64,000 nt of DNA from Heterodera schachtii (taxonomy: Eukaryota > Nematoda > Chromadorea > Rhabditida > Heteroderidae): contig SIJG01000030.1 of NCBI GenBank assembly GCA_023374025.1, forward strand, positions 1,153,373 to 1,217,372, given 5' to 3'. The position numbers were made by a program, and so were the translations under genes. Position 1 is the first letter of the stretch. Each line of letters opens with the position of its first letter. Below are positions 1 to 13,239 of this stretch, one piece after another. The notes under the pieces were generated by a model. That model did no database searches. It saw nothing but the letters and a program-made list of their open reading frames with translations, and was not told the DNA's origin.

Positions 1-3000
1 ATTCCAGTTTAATAAAAGAAAAAAATCCATAAAAACTAACACAAAATCTCGGTGAAATGAATAAACATTTTATTTTATTGAAATATGAAAAAGATAAAAT
101 ACAATAAATATGCATAAATTAATATAAAAAAAAAGCTCGACGCAATCTGACAGGTGCTCATGTGATTCGCATTAATGATTGACTTTTTGGTAATTAAAAA
201 AGAAATGTAAAGGAAAATTATTAATTTAAGAGCTTAATAAAATGGAATCCTTAGATTTAAAAAATTAATATTATACCAACTAATCAATTAAAGTATTAAG
301 AGATTTGATTTGAGAAATGAAACGCTAATACATTATTGAAGATAGAAAGTAAAATTAAAAATGACATTCTTAAATCATAAAATATTTTATCAAATTAATA
401 ATTGAACAAAAGGCTCGCAAAATTATAAAACCACATGGTTGGTTTTTAAGAAAACATGATTATCATCGAGCAACAAATATAACAAATTTATTTTCAAAAA
501 AAGTTTAATATTTAATGAAATTTTAAATGGATTTAGAAATCTAAAATTAAAAAAGGAAACCCAAATTCTAAAGCAAAAAAAATTAAAAATTGAAAGAATA
601 TAACTAAGAAAAACGTACCTAATTCCTATGACAAAAAAAGAATGCAGAATGTGATTTAAATGAAGAAAAATTTAAAAACTTTTTCAGTTATTTGATTGTT
701 ATTTATACATTGGTCAGAACAAATTTTCAAAAAAATGAAGCTTTGAATTAGGAAAAATTATTATTAAAAAAAATAGTTAATTATTATATTTTAAGCAAAA
801 AAATAAATTAGACTAATGTAAAAACCAGAAATAATTTTAACAACAAATATTCAAATAGAATGATTATGAAATATTTATTTATTTAAATAAAAATATTATA
901 TTTCAATATATTCTCAAAAAAAGAAAAAAAAATTATGCACCGAATGAAAACTAAAATCCGCTTTAAAGGGAATAAAGATAACCATACAACAGAAATTTCT
1001 GCATTGAAAAATGCCAGACATTATTTTTCGAAAGCTAAAATTTAAAAATAAATATAACTGTGTTATAAGAATATTAAATTTCGCATGAATTAAAAAAAAT
1101 ATTCAATTTTTTATTATGTTTTTTGTATCTTTTTTTTTAAAACTATAATGCTCAATTTAAGAAAATTCGTATTAATTCTTTTTTGACCAAAACATGAACA
1201 AAAAATGAAAATTCTTATAAATCATTGGCAACATTTGTTTTTAACTTTTTATTTAAAGATTTAAAAGATTTCTACATTCATCAGTTCTTTATCTTAATAA
1301 TAATATTTTCAATATTTTTATGAATTTTCTTTATAGTATTAGTTTATTTTTGTATATAATTAAAAATTTTTTTTATTTTCCATTAGAAAAATAACATTAT
1401 TTCTCCATTTAACATGCATATGTTTTTTTTCACTAATAGTTGTTTGTTTTCCTATTCTTTACGTTTGTTATTTAATTCGATATTAAATTCTTTAATATTT
1501 TAAATAGTTACCAATTACCATGCTTATCTCATAGTGTAACATATACATATACAATTCCAATTCATTTTGGGTCAATTTTGTTTGTTTACTAAGAAATTTT
1601 ATTTAAATAAATGCATATCAGATTTTACTGGGTCGAACTATAACGTTTTAGAAATTATTAATTATATTTAAAAATTTATTGCTCGTTCCATAGACGCTTG
1701 AAGAATTATTGTATATAAATATTTTTTTAAATATTTTATTTTTAAAATAATAAATAATTTTTTTAAAAGCTCCAAGTAATTTCCCGATGTGTATTGGCAT
1801 ATTGCTGTTTAACATTAATTTCTTATTTTGTCTTTTTAAATAAGCGATATTAATAACAAAATATTATTATAGTAAACTTATAATTATTGGAAGCTATGTG
1901 TTTTTAGCGTTGCACGCAATGCGAAATTGTGTTAATTGGACTTGTACATATCAATTTCGTAATGCCAAGAAAACGATTGGGTAATATTAATATGAATCTT
2001 CTTTAGTTTAAATAGATTTAATTTTTATGAATGTTAATTATGTAATTTCTCACAAATATACGCCGTAAGTGATTGATTTTCTATTTCACGTTTAAAAATC
2101 CTTTATATTTTTATTTTTTAAATATTACCAAGAATTCATTTAATTAACCAATTATGGCATGAAGTAATTTTTTTGTGTAATGGTTCAAGTGTTGGCATTT
2201 TACATTTATCATACATATTAAAATTAATAATATTTAGTCATGTATTATTTTGACTTTTATTTTTCTTTAATTTATATGATTTTTTTTTGGATTTCTAAAA
2301 CTTTTATTTTTTAATTCAAATTTTCTTTTATATTTTTATTTCATAAAAATGAAACATATTGCTTTTGAGTTTATTTTGTAAAATTAATCATTTTTATAAT
2401 TAAGAAATTTTATTTATTTTTATTCTTAAATTTTGCAATGAAAATTTTGGTATAATTTAGCATAATTAAATTATTGTACCAGAAAAATATGTGCTCTTGT
2501 TGCCCAAACGAATCCAGCAATAAAGATTAAATTTTTTTTAATAATTCTGCTTTGTAAAACTATTTTAACGAGTAAAAGAACAAAAATAAGTACATTTTTT
2601 AACTAGAAATTTGTTGATTTGTGTTTTTTCAAAATAACAATTTTTAAATTCATATAATTAATTTCTTATTTGTGTTTGTATTCACATTAGATAAACGTGA
2701 ATATTAATAAATTTTGATCAATTCATAATCTATAACATTAAGTATTTTTTTGAGGTTGTCATTATTCATGTTATCCAAATCTTTATTTAGAATATTTATA
2801 AACGGTAAATTTTTTCAACGTAAATCCGTAAATCCATGGCTTTTTCTTTTTTATATTTAATCATTATTTGAAAAATTACATATCCCATTCTCACACATTT
2901 CGTGACTGTCAAACTGCCTTAGGAATAAGTACTCTTTTAAAGTTAATATTTTAATTGGATTCATTACTAATTTAAATTGAATGTAATTACTCTTATTATT

Positions 3001-3380
3001 ATTAAATTTTTAATTTTGTTTAAGATTTTATCATGCGTATTTATTTATTTTTAATATATTAGTTAAATAACGAAACTTTAGCTCGTAATGTTAATTGATT
3101 CTTTAAAATGATTTTTTTATTTTTGTTATATAATTTTGTCTGGGTTTTAAGTTATTTTCTTAATATGTATTTAACTGTAGTACTTTAAGAATAGTATTTT
3201 GATTCATCCTGTCACTTGTTACGAATAATTTTTTATAATTTTGAATACATTAAGTTTTTAATTTAAATAAAAATTTATCTTATGAGTTTAAACAGTTCAT
3301 TTTAATTTATTTTATTTATTTTTTATTAAGTTTTTAACTATTTCTTAGTAGCGACTATAAATTTATATATCTTATCCAAT
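1..3380. other. AT-rich DNA without a recognisable gene
   Basis: Long A- and T-rich runs with frequent stops in all frames. The only recognisable parts are a segment around 3520-3690, just outside this stretch, and a 13-base word at 3384 that matches the end of the MITE at 3801. No splice-bounded exon, RNA gene or tandem repeat stands out. Confidence 0.6.
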
Positions 3381-3519
3381 AAATAGGAATGGGAATAATT
3401 TTCATAGCATCCCCCTGGACTTGTTTTCTTTATTTTATAACAGATTTCTTTTGATGTGATGGTGGTACTGAGTTGTTTTCTTGGTCATCGCCTTCTTAAA
3501 TTGCTTCTCGTAGAGCTTT

Positions 3520-3690
3520 ATAATTACAACGAAAATATATTTTATTTTGTACTTGGATTATATGTTACACAAATAAAAATTTTGTGTTCTTGTTGTGATG
3601 ATTTTATTTGAGAGTTTATATTATTATTATTTCATAAAAAAGTGGAGGGTTTTCTTCCAAAGAAAATAATTTTTTAATGATTTATTTTCT
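3520..3690 (+). repeat. Dispersed repeat copy, inverted partner near 35 kb
   Basis: This segment matches the reverse complement of 34962-35130 over about 170 bases with scattered substitutions and short gaps. Shared landmarks include ATTACAACGA, a TACTTGGA(T/C)TATATGTTA block and GGAGGGTTTTCTTCC followed by AATGATTTATTTTC. Neither copy has an open frame. It is an old, non-coding dispersed repeat; its class cannot be told from two copies. Confidence 0.6.
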
Positions 3691-3800
3691 TAAAAATTTA
3701 ATTTTTAGATAATTATTAGTAATTAATAACCATTTAAAGAATTGTTACATAATAATAAATTAGCATTGATGACGCAATAAAACAAATATTGTTTGATGAA

Positions 3801-4290
3801 TAGGAATGGGAATTTAAGTCAAATGACTTTTTTTGCTGGCTCTAAATGATCTTAAAATGAGTTCAAAAGTGTTCTAAACTTTGTTCGAAGCTTCTAACAT
3901 GCATTTTTTGTGACTTTTTTTTATGACTTTTTACACTTTTTAAGGCAAAATTTGACTTTTTGTGATAAAAATTCTGAAAAAAAAGTCAATCTTCGAGACG
4001 GAACTGAAATTTCTTATACCATAAGGACTCAAATGACGGGACTGAAAAAATAAAATAAAAATCTGGCGGTGTAACACTTAAGAATATTTTATCCGTTAAA
4101 ATTAATCGTTTTAAGTTACTTTCTCCAAAGAATGTTTAAACGGCTTTTAGTTTAATTACATTTCTAATTTGCAGATTTTTTGGATTTATTTAGTGCTTTT
4201 TTGATATTTTAATGTAACTTTTTGGCGCTTTTTCATGACTTTTTAAGTCGATTTTTTTGAGATTTTTCGTGACTTAAATTCCCATCCCTA
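3801..4290. mobile_element. hAT-like MITE with 8-bp target duplication
   Basis: A 490-bp element with terminal inverted repeats of about 21 bp (TAGGRATGGGAATTTAAG continuing to TCA), differing at one position between the ends. The flanks are TTGATGAA (3793-3800) and TTAATGAA (4291-4298), 7 of 8 bases alike, which fits the 8-bp target duplication of hAT transposons. The right terminus TAGGG obeys the hAT YARNG end rule; the left TAGGA does not. The interior repeats words such as GACTTTTT and AAGTCA that echo the termini. There is no transposase frame, so the element is non-autonomous. Assignment to hAT is inferred from ends and target-site length only. Confidence 0.75.
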
Positions 4291-4299
4291 TTAATGAAT

Positions 4300-7200
4300 A
4301 ATGGTAAATATTTATTATTTTTTTATTTAGTCATAAATTAGGTTTTAATTTTATGTTCTTTCAAATTAATTGTATGGCTTTTGTTTAGTTATTAATTTTT
4401 TACAATGTATTTAAAAATCAAAAATTTAATGCGACTTGGCCGCCTTGGATTTTGTAATTTTATAATTTCTTTTTTTTCAAAATTCAAAAAAATACCTACC
4501 AATTTATTTAGGTGTTTTGATTAATTATTTAAAATATTCTTGGTAAATATGTTTACACCTAATTAAATTTTGTGTAAATTTATAAATTAAACTATATTTA
4601 GTAAATTTTATTCACTCCAATCAGCTCCTTGATTTGGTAGAGCTTCAAAAATTTGATGAGGATCAATTTCATTAAAAAATTTCTATTATTATATTACTCA
4701 TTCTTGTATATAAAGTAAATTAATTTTTGATTTTAAATAAAAAATTTTGAAAGATCTAATTATGGTAAATTTATTCCTTCCGTATTTCATTTTGCAAGTA
4801 ATAAAAAAGATTATAAATTCAACTATACATTTATCTGATATTATTCTTTATTTTTTTTATTTCAATTATATTTTAATTATTTATAAAATTTTAGTTTTAC
4901 AATTGCATTCATTTGTCAGTTAATTTCTTTGTTCAAATATGTAATTTCATAAATTTTCATGCAAAAAATTGTCAATTTCATTTATTTTGTTTTTATCTTC
5001 CTTACAAGATTACAAATTTAAAAACCTTTTCATTTTGTCACAATTTTTTAACTTTTTGCTACTTTATAAATTAACAGTGTTATACATATATATATATATA
5101 AATATTATTAAATTTAATTACTTACTTTTTTATTTTCATTATTTTCTTGACGCCTTTTCGTCATTAAATTGCAGTGTAAGTCTGGTTAAAAAAATATGAA
5201 AACCAAAATACGTAAAAAGTTTTTTTAATCTTTCAATTATTTTTTGAATATTAGTCTAAAATTTTGAAAAAAAAAATTAATTTCTTTATGGTTTAAAAGT
5301 TCTCTTAAACTTTCATTTTATTTAAAAAAAAAATTTTATTTGCGTCCATAGTTCAATTTTTTAATTTATAAATTAAAACACATAGTTTTAAGATCCTTTG
5401 TTGTGTAGACGAAATCTTATTTTATTGATTGTTGAATGATAATTAGTTTGACAGTATTAATTGAAAAAATGTTTTTTATTCGTTTATTTAATCGCTGGAT
5501 TTTATTCGATTTTAGATATAAGTTAATTTATTATTTTATTAATCTCTCACTTTTACTTTGGCTTTATGTTATTATTTTTCTGATTATTATATGATTAAAA
5601 TAAGACTTGTTAATAATTATGCTTGTGATAAATTGTTATTTATATAATATCATTTTTGATGAGATAAACAAATTATTTAAATAGTTCTCTATATTTAATA
5701 TTTCTTAATCATCATAATATTAATATGTTTTAATTTATTCGATTATATGATATTTTAATTGTTTAATCTGTGGTATATGTTTTCCATTGAAATATTTTAA
5801 ATGTCTTGGTTCTGTTGTTTAGAATATTTTCATTTTATTATTTATTCTTCTTTTTTTTATAAATTTTTATTATTACTTAAAGTTAAAAATTTAGTATCAA
5901 CTTTATAAAATATAAAATAAAAGTATTCTTTATACATTCTTCTAGAAAAACTAAATTTATACATGTAGTTATTCTTTTATTTTTATTCTAAATACAAACA
6001 AGAATATTATCATTAATTAATTACATCACAAATAAAATATCTATTTTTTTATGCTAATAATAAAAAAAACTAAAGAAAAGAAAAATTTATTGGAAGCAGT
6101 AAGACATACAAAACGTGCGTTAAGAGCCTCCTAGCCCACTTCACAAGATAGGTTGAGAAAACCCAGAATAAAACTAAACCAATACGCAAACATCAGAGAA
6201 AATGTAAAGCAATTCTTTTATAAATAAATTTCCGCTGTTATATGAGATTAAATAATTAAATTAATAAAAGATAATATAAATAATAATTAAACAATATTAC
6301 TTTTTTTCAAATGTAAGCTAAAATAAAACATTATAACTTAAAAATTTATGAAAAAGGAAAAAGTTTGAATGAAAAAATATGTATAAATGTTGATAAAAAC
6401 ATGAGGTTCTCTGTGCAGACATACTGGTAAAGTCGTCAATATTTATTTTATCACGGAAACAAAAAGCCAAACGATATTATTTAATGGGTTATTATTAAAA
6501 TAGAAAACTATATTATATAATATTATGAAAAAAATCGAGAAACGTAAATAAATGAAGAAATAATTATGGCTTAGAAAACATTTAATCAAAAAAGGAAAAA
6601 AATTTTGTTCAAGCATTTATAATTAATTTTCACGAATGTTAAGTACAATGTATGTATAATTATATATCAGTACTGTGATAATAATTACAAAAATAAAAAT
6701 TGGGAATTTAATATTTAATTTACTTCAAATTAACAATTAATCATTTATCTATTATTAAGATTATAAAAAATATTATTATAATTAAACCAAGCTATGAAAT
6801 TGTAGATTACCAAAAATACATCAATAAAAATAAACTTGAACTCAAATCGGTCATTTATTATAATGAAATAAATATATTTACAATATTTTTTGTAAATATT
6901 TAGTCAATTTAAAAGGATAAAATAGCAAAAAAGGATTTTAATTGTATAAATACTGAAAAAGCATTTTTCTTTATGTTTTATATTGAACTACTATAATGCA
7001 TAAACATAACAAATTTTCTTAAATACAAGATTTAATATACATATTTTTGAATTAAAGCTAATTACAAATTATTATAATTTCAAATAAACAAAAATAAATA
7101 AAAATGATATGATCTGTTTAAACTGAATAATTCAAAATTTTTACCCTAATTATTTTTTCAAAGGGATTTTAAACAAAAACCAAAACAAATGAGAAATAAA

Positions 7201-9565
7201 GTTCAGTAAATGAAGACATGAATATTCGAGATGCAGTCGGTGCATGAAATTAAGCGAATTTAAAGTAAACAAAAAATAAACTAATTAATATATACATTTT
7301 GAATATAAAAAAAGTAAGTAAAAATAAGTAAGCTAGGAAATATATAGCTTAATATTTTTTCTTCAATTGGAGTATAGCATTCCTATTAATTGGTTAAATT
7401 TATCGTTTTAGAATAAATTAGGAAAGATATTCTTAATTTAACTGACATGCACGCATCATCACCGTGATGTAAGCATGGTAATAGTAACAATTTAATTATA
7501 TTAAAAAATTTATATCAAAATAAATAACTTCGAATCCGACTTAAACTTCAAGCTTGACAAGAGTCGCTTTGTCGTGAAGAAAAGGTCATCTCTATAAAAA
7601 CCCCCTTCTGATTGTAAGATTACTTAAGAAATATTTTTATGAAAGATTTAAAAAATTTTATTAAATAAAAATATACTTTGCATGAATAAATGAACTAAAA
7701 AATTTTATTCAAAAAATTTTATTTTATTTTAAGAATTAGATTTTAAAAAAATAATTTGCACTACAAACAGAAGATCCTAATATCGGAAAATTATGCTTTT
7801 GAGCCAAACAATTAAACAATTAACACAAAAGGAAGATAAAAAAAATTTACATTAAAAATAATAATAAAAGTTACATATCTCAGTAATATTATTTTATTTT
7901 CGCTAGCAAACATTGTTTATTCTTCCCTAGTACACTCATTATTTTAAATTATGGATCATGAAATTGCTCAATTTTTAATCAACAACCATTGAGATTAAAT
8001 GAATTTAAATAAACAAAAAATATATTTAAACTATTAATCATAATTCAAATTTAAAAATTAGAGATGTAAAAGGTATTTTTAAATATGCACTAAAAGTAAT
8101 AACCAAATAAAACTTTCCAGTTATTGGGTCACAATTCTTTCCGTTATTTTGTTTAGAAAGTAAAAATAAAGCGAACATTTCTTTCATGTACAGTATCGCC
8201 AATCTACCGTAGTAATATGGTTTAACCAAAACTAACGTTTTTTATTGTGATAGGATTTGCTTTTTCACAATAATTTTATTCAAGCTTTGATAAAGATAGT
8301 TTTTTTTTAAATTATGTTTTATAATTTGTTTTAGCTGGCAATTTATTAATTGCTTGAGAATCAATTATGTAAATTTTTCAAAAAATCATATATATACAAC
8401 TCGAAGCCAATTTATTAGTTTTTTTTTCTTTTTAATTTAAGTTTTTATTCATTTCATTTCATTTGCTAATTTTATTCGTTACAAAAGAATTTAATTAAAA
8501 TATCCAATATCCTTCTCATGGAAAAAACCCTTAATATAGGAAAAATTAATGAATATAAGTGTGGGTCGAAATAAGATTTTAAAATTTTGTTTCTCGTAAA
8601 AATGTAACTAATAATTCATTTATTTTTAACAGTAAAATGTGAATTAGAATATATTTCATTGTTAGATAAATTGCGTTACCAAGCAAATATTTATATGATT
8701 TTTGTTTATTTCTATTTTTAAGTTTTATCTTTTATTGCGATATTTAATTACCGTTAAATAAATAGCAAGTTCTTTTAATTAATTTATTACATCAAATTTA
8801 AAATAGAGCTAAACACAAATAAAAAACATTAATTTGACTTATTTTACTACTTTGACTAATTATTTGTTTTTTAATTTAATAAATAAATGTCAAGAGCAAT
8901 TTTTTATTTTTAAATTGCTATAATTATTGTTTATAATGAATTAACCAAGTTACAGGTTTATTGTTTCAGAGAAAGATTTAAGTCGTCGATTTTTACAAAA
9001 TAAAAACGACAATATTTAAGTTAAAAACAAGATTATTCAAAATCAATAGAAAAAATGTAAACAAAACAATAATTACTATTTAAAAGGATTTTTAATCATA
9101 AAGGATTTTGGAAGAAAAACTTATTAAAAGAAATTCCAGAAAGATAAATTTAATATATTTCTACAGTGTAACAAAAAAATAAAATAAAAAGTCATATTGT
9201 TAATAAAAATGGCAATTAAAATATATTTAAATTTCTACTATACCTTTGAAAATTTATTTAATAACAACATTAAAAAACAACCTAAACTTCAAATAATAAA
9301 CGGACTGTTTAAAAAACATCTCTAGAAGCTCCGCGCACGAGAAAAAAAAAAGAAAAATTTTTATATTCATTTAGAAATGATTTCTGACTATAAAGTAAAT
9401 TAAAAAATTAATGCTCTAAGAATAAAATATGATGTTTTGTCAAAATTTATATGTTTTTTTTAAAATATATTTGAAAACTTAACTACGCTAAAATTTTTTC
9501 GTATATTTCTCAGTGAAAAACCGCAGAAAGAAATTGTTAAAATACTTAAATCCACGTCCTAGTGA
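4300..9565. other. AT-rich DNA without a recognisable gene
   Basis: Mostly low-complexity AT-rich sequence. Two less AT-rich islands were inspected: about 6090-6200, with no open frame of note, and about 7523-7597, described separately as a possible exon. There is a short TA run near 5085-5100. Nothing else supports a gene, RNA or mobile element. Confidence 0.55.
7523..7597 (+). other. Possible terminal exon or gene fragment
   Basis: A short frame in otherwise very AT-rich DNA reads NNFESDLNFKLDKSRFVVKK and then RSSL before a TAA at 7595-7597. The balanced amino-acid content and codons such as AAG, GTC, GTG and CGC are unlike the Asn/Lys/Ile/Phe-rich noise around it. No convincing 3' splice acceptor was found just upstream and the peptide is not recognised. 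It could be a relic exon or chance. Confidence 0.18.
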
Positions 9566-9570
9566 TGAGA

Positions 9571-9858
9571 ATCAAAATAGAGATAGTCATTTTTAGGAAA
9601 AGATTTTATAGAGCAAAAATAATCCAGGAAGTTCTAGAAGCTTCAGCAATTACTTTTTTCAAGGGACGTCCATTTATTTCGTTATTATTTTGTATTAACC
9701 CAAAATAGAGATAGTCATTTTTAGGAAAAGATTTTATAGAGCAAAAACAATCCAGGAAGTTCTAGGGGAGTCAGCAATTATTTTTTAAGGGACGCCCATT
9801 TATATCGGTATTATTTGTATTAACCCAAAATAGAGATAGTCATTTTTAGGAAAAGATA
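9571..9858 (-). repeat. Inverted head of the 126-bp satellite array
   Basis: A little over two copies of the satellite unit described at 9859-11270, in the opposite orientation. They begin with CAAAATAGAGATAGTCATTT and contain the complement of the CGTCCCTTGAAAAAATAATT block at about 9655-9670 and 9785-9795. The switch of orientation falls near 9858, where GGAAAAGAT is joined directly to ATACAAAATAATACCG. Confidence 0.85.
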
Positions 9859-11270
9859 TACAAAATAATACCGAAATAAATGGACGTCCCTTGAAAAAAT
9901 AATTGCTGAAGCTTCTATAACTTCCTGGATTGTTTTTGCTCTATAAAATCTTTTCCTAAAAATGACTATCTCTATTTTGGGTTAATACAAAATAATACCG
10001 AAATAAATGGGCGTTCCTTGAAAAAATAATTGCTGAAGCTTCTAGAACTTCCTGGATTGTTTTTGCTCTATAAAATCTTTTCCTAAAAATTACTATCTCT
10101 TTTTTGGGTTAATACAAAATAATACCGATATAAATGGGCGTCCCTTGAAAAAATAATTGCTGAAGCTTCTAGAACTTCCTGGATTGTTTTTGCTCGATAA
10201 AATCTTTTCCTAAAAATGACTATCTCTATTTTGGGTTAATACAAAATAATACCGAAATAAATGGGCGTCCCTTGAAAAAATAATTGCTGAAGCCCCTAGA
10301 ACTTCCTGGATTGTTTTTGCTCTATAAAATCTTTTCCTAAAAATGACTATCTCTATTTTGGGTTAATACAAAATAATACCGAAATAAATGGACGTCCCTT
10401 GAAAAAATAATTGCTGAAGCTTCTAGAACTTCCTGGATTGTTTTTGCTCTATAAAATCTTTTCCTAAAAATGACTATCTCTATTTTGGGTTAATACAAAA
10501 TAATACCGAAATAAATGGGCGTCCCTTGAAAAAATAATTGCTGAAGCTTCTAGAACTTCCTGGATTGTTTTTGCTCTATAAAATCTTTTCCTAAAAATTA
10601 CTATCTCTTTTTTGGGTTAATACAAAATAATACCGAAATAAATGGGCGTCCCTTGAAAAAATAATTGCTGAAGCCCCTAGAACTTCCTGGATTGTTTTTG
10701 CTCTATAAAATCTTTTCCTAAAAATGACTATCTCTTTTTTGGGTTAATACAAAATAATACCGAAATAAATGGGCGTCCCTTGAAAAAATAATTGCTGAAG
10801 CTTCTAGAACTTCCTGGATTGTTTTTGCTCTATAAAATCTTTTCCTAAAAATTACTATCTCTATTTTGGGTTAATACAAAATAATACCGAAATAAATGGA
10901 CGTCCCTTGAAAAAATATCTAGAACATCCTGGATTGTTTTTGCTCTATAAAATCTTTTCCTAAAAATTACTATCTCTTTTTTGGGTTAATACAAAATAAT
11001 ACCGAAATAAATGGACGTCCCTTGAAAAAATATCTAGAACATCCTGGATTGTTTTTGCTCTATAAAATCTTTTCCTAAAAATTACTATCTCTTTTTTGGG
11101 TTAATACAAAATAATACCGATATAAATGGGCGTCCCTTGAAAAAATAATTGCTGACTCCCCTAGAACTTCCTGGATTGTTTTTGCTCTATAAAATCTTTT
11201 CCTAAAAATTACTATCTCTTTTTTGGGTTAATAGAAAATAATACCGATATAAATGGACGTCCCTTGAAAT
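9859..11270 (+). repeat. Satellite array, about 11 units of ~126 bp
   Basis: Eleven full units and a twelfth broken one, marked by the word CGTCCCTTG (CGTTCCTTG in the second unit) at about 9883, 10009, 10136, 10262, 10389, 10515, 10641, 10767, 10898, 11014, 11128 and 11254. Each unit holds GCTTCTAGAACTTCCTGG, then TTTTTGCTCTATAAAATC, then ACTATCTCT(A/T)TTTTGGGTTAA. Two neighbouring units (about 10898 and 11014) share the same loss of the AATTGCTGAAGCT block. Units 4 and 7 carry GAAGCCCCTAGAAC, and the eleventh carries GACTCCCCTAGAAC. No open frame crosses the array. Confidence 0.92.
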
Positions 11271-12766
11271 TTTCACATATTTTATTTATTACATTTTTAA
11301 CATGTTCAATGATAAATTATTAAACAATTAAATTATTTTTTCATATTATCTAGGATTTTTCTTTATTTAATTGAATACCAAGTGATTTATTAAAACTTTA
11401 TTATAGTCACTTAAATTTTGTTTATATTATTTCAATGTCTTTTTGATAGCAAGTACACAAATGCCTTTATTGTTTATGTATTCTTTGTATTCTTGCGTTC
11501 ATGTGGTAAATTAATTTCTTCACGATCTCATTATTTGATTTTTTAAATATTTAGCCATAATAATAAATTTAATTTTAGCATAAAAATATATTATTTCTAA
11601 TTTGAAAATCTTTGATTTAAATTATCATTTCTGTTATTAAATTAATACCTTCTCATAATTTATAAGACTTTTTTTAACGACTGCCTTAATTTATCTTGTA
11701 ATAAAATTTTAATATTCTTTTTAATTTTATAAAAAGCGGTTATATTCATTAAGCGGTTTTGTCATTTTTGGTTGTAAGTGAAAAAAGTTATATGCCTCAA
11801 AATTCGTTCTCTAATTATTATTATCTTTTTATTTAATCTTTAGTTATCAGCCTTTTATTAAGCTCTTAGTTCATTTAATACTCTTTTTTTATTATTTATT
11901 TTTATTTTTATTATATATTTCATTTTCCATAACGATATGAAATAAAATAATCTTTTTAAAAATGATATGTTGCAAATTGTGGAACCAGGTGTCACAGAGA
12001 AGAAGCTAACGCCGTTAATTATTAAAAAACGAAAACGCTAATATTTGTTAGTATAGCGTTTTAATTTTTTAACATTTAATTAAATATTTTTACATAAATT
12101 TGTTGATATCGTCATTTATCTATTTATCTGTTCAATTTAATGCATTTATTTTTTAATTACTATTTTCATTTCATAATTTCTTTGTCTCTTTATGAAAAGT
12201 TTGTTTTAAGGATTATTTGTTTTTTAAAGCATCTAAAATCGACAAAATCCCAGAAATTTCATTATTGCACGTTGTGTCATTTTTTTTTATTAGCATTTCA
12301 TTAATTGTAAATATTTAATTAATAGAATAAATTAAATAGATTAATTATTGATATTCCATTGAAATTTACGATTTTCTATAAATAGATTTCAAAATAAAAA
12401 TTTTGTGCTTTTTTTGAATATGTTAAAAGTTATGAGTGTCAAAATCGTAAAAAAAAAACAAAAACTGTTTTTAGCTCCCGCACCTTAAAACTCCTTTTCA
12501 TCGGTAAAAAAACACAATTTTAAAATTATAAATGTTTATGTTATTTGAATAAAGATTTATGAATATTTTTTAGTTTACAATTTAACATTCGGTAAATTGT
12601 TTTTAGTTTATCAGTATAATATAGTATTCAATGTCAGTTATATATTGCTTTTTAATTAACCTATATTTATGGTAAAAATGTAGCGTTAATCGTTATGACT
12701 TGGACATCGTTCCTGTTGTCTAAGAAATTTTATTTTTATTCATCTTTTACGAATGATATTTTAATG
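11271..12766. other. AT-rich DNA without a gene, one repeat copy
   Basis: Apart from the repeat copy at 11391-11527 no element was recognised. A less AT-rich patch at about 11975-12060 has no protein-like frame. Confidence 0.5.
11391..11527 (+). repeat. Dispersed repeat, copy 1 of a close pair
   Basis: Nearly identical to 14094-14236 from TTATTAAAACTTTATTATAG through TGCGTTCATGTGGTAAATT, with only a few substitutions over about 140 bases. Weaker similarity continues about 120 bases upstream in both. No open reading frame. The close match points to a fairly recent copy, but no terminal repeats or target duplications were seen. Confidence 0.75.
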
Positions 12767-12900
12767 TAGGGTTAAGCGCCGAGCCCTCGGGAGGCAAAAT
12801 GTCGGGGGTTCGGGGACCACGGGGGGCGACATGTCGGGGGTCGGGTCGGGGGTGAGGAGCTCAATTGTCGGGGGTCGGGGACCCCGATCGGGTAGTGGTG
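12767..12900 (+). repeat. G-rich iterated sequence, possible quadruplex former
   Basis: A G-rich patch repeating TGTCGGGGGTCGGGGA-like words, with runs of four to six G spaced by two to nine bases. Such spacing would permit G-quadruplex folding on the plus strand. It begins TAGGGTTAAGCGCC at 12767, a start that fits the YARNG rule and resembles the element start at 53380. A possible opposite end, GACCCTA, lies at 13486-13492, but the flanking eight bases do not match, so the element boundaries are uncertain. Confidence 0.5.
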
Positions 12901-13239
12901 ATCAACGAAATTTTTTAACGAAAAAAACAATTTTTTCTTTTTAAATGCTCGTAAATCTTCCTTTTTTTCACTTTAATCATCTGATTTCGTTAGCGCCAGC
13001 AAGAGTGAGTCCAAGCTGGTCTTTAAACGGGGCTAGTGCGTTTCTTAAAAACTACCACCTTGTATTACTTGGAGGGGCAGATCTTAGAAAATGAAAGTGT
13101 CCTTAATTCTAAGATTTTCTTATTTTCCTAAACATTTTAAATTTTTTCTGATTAATGTTTTATTTCACTGGTTTTTGAGAAAAATAACTTTAAAATGGCC
13201 ATTTTTATGTAAAAAATTCTACCAAAAACTCCCAATTTT

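Noticed and set aside
4969..5199. Phe/Leu/Ile/Tyr-rich frame, like many others of 60-100 codons
   Set aside because: Its composition is what random AT-rich DNA gives, with no motif and no splice context.
12990..13085. Small RNA gene in the GC-balanced stretch with CCAAGCTGGTCTTTAAACGG
   Set aside because: It does not match the snRNA, 5S, tRNA or spliced-leader patterns I know, and no clear overall fold was found.
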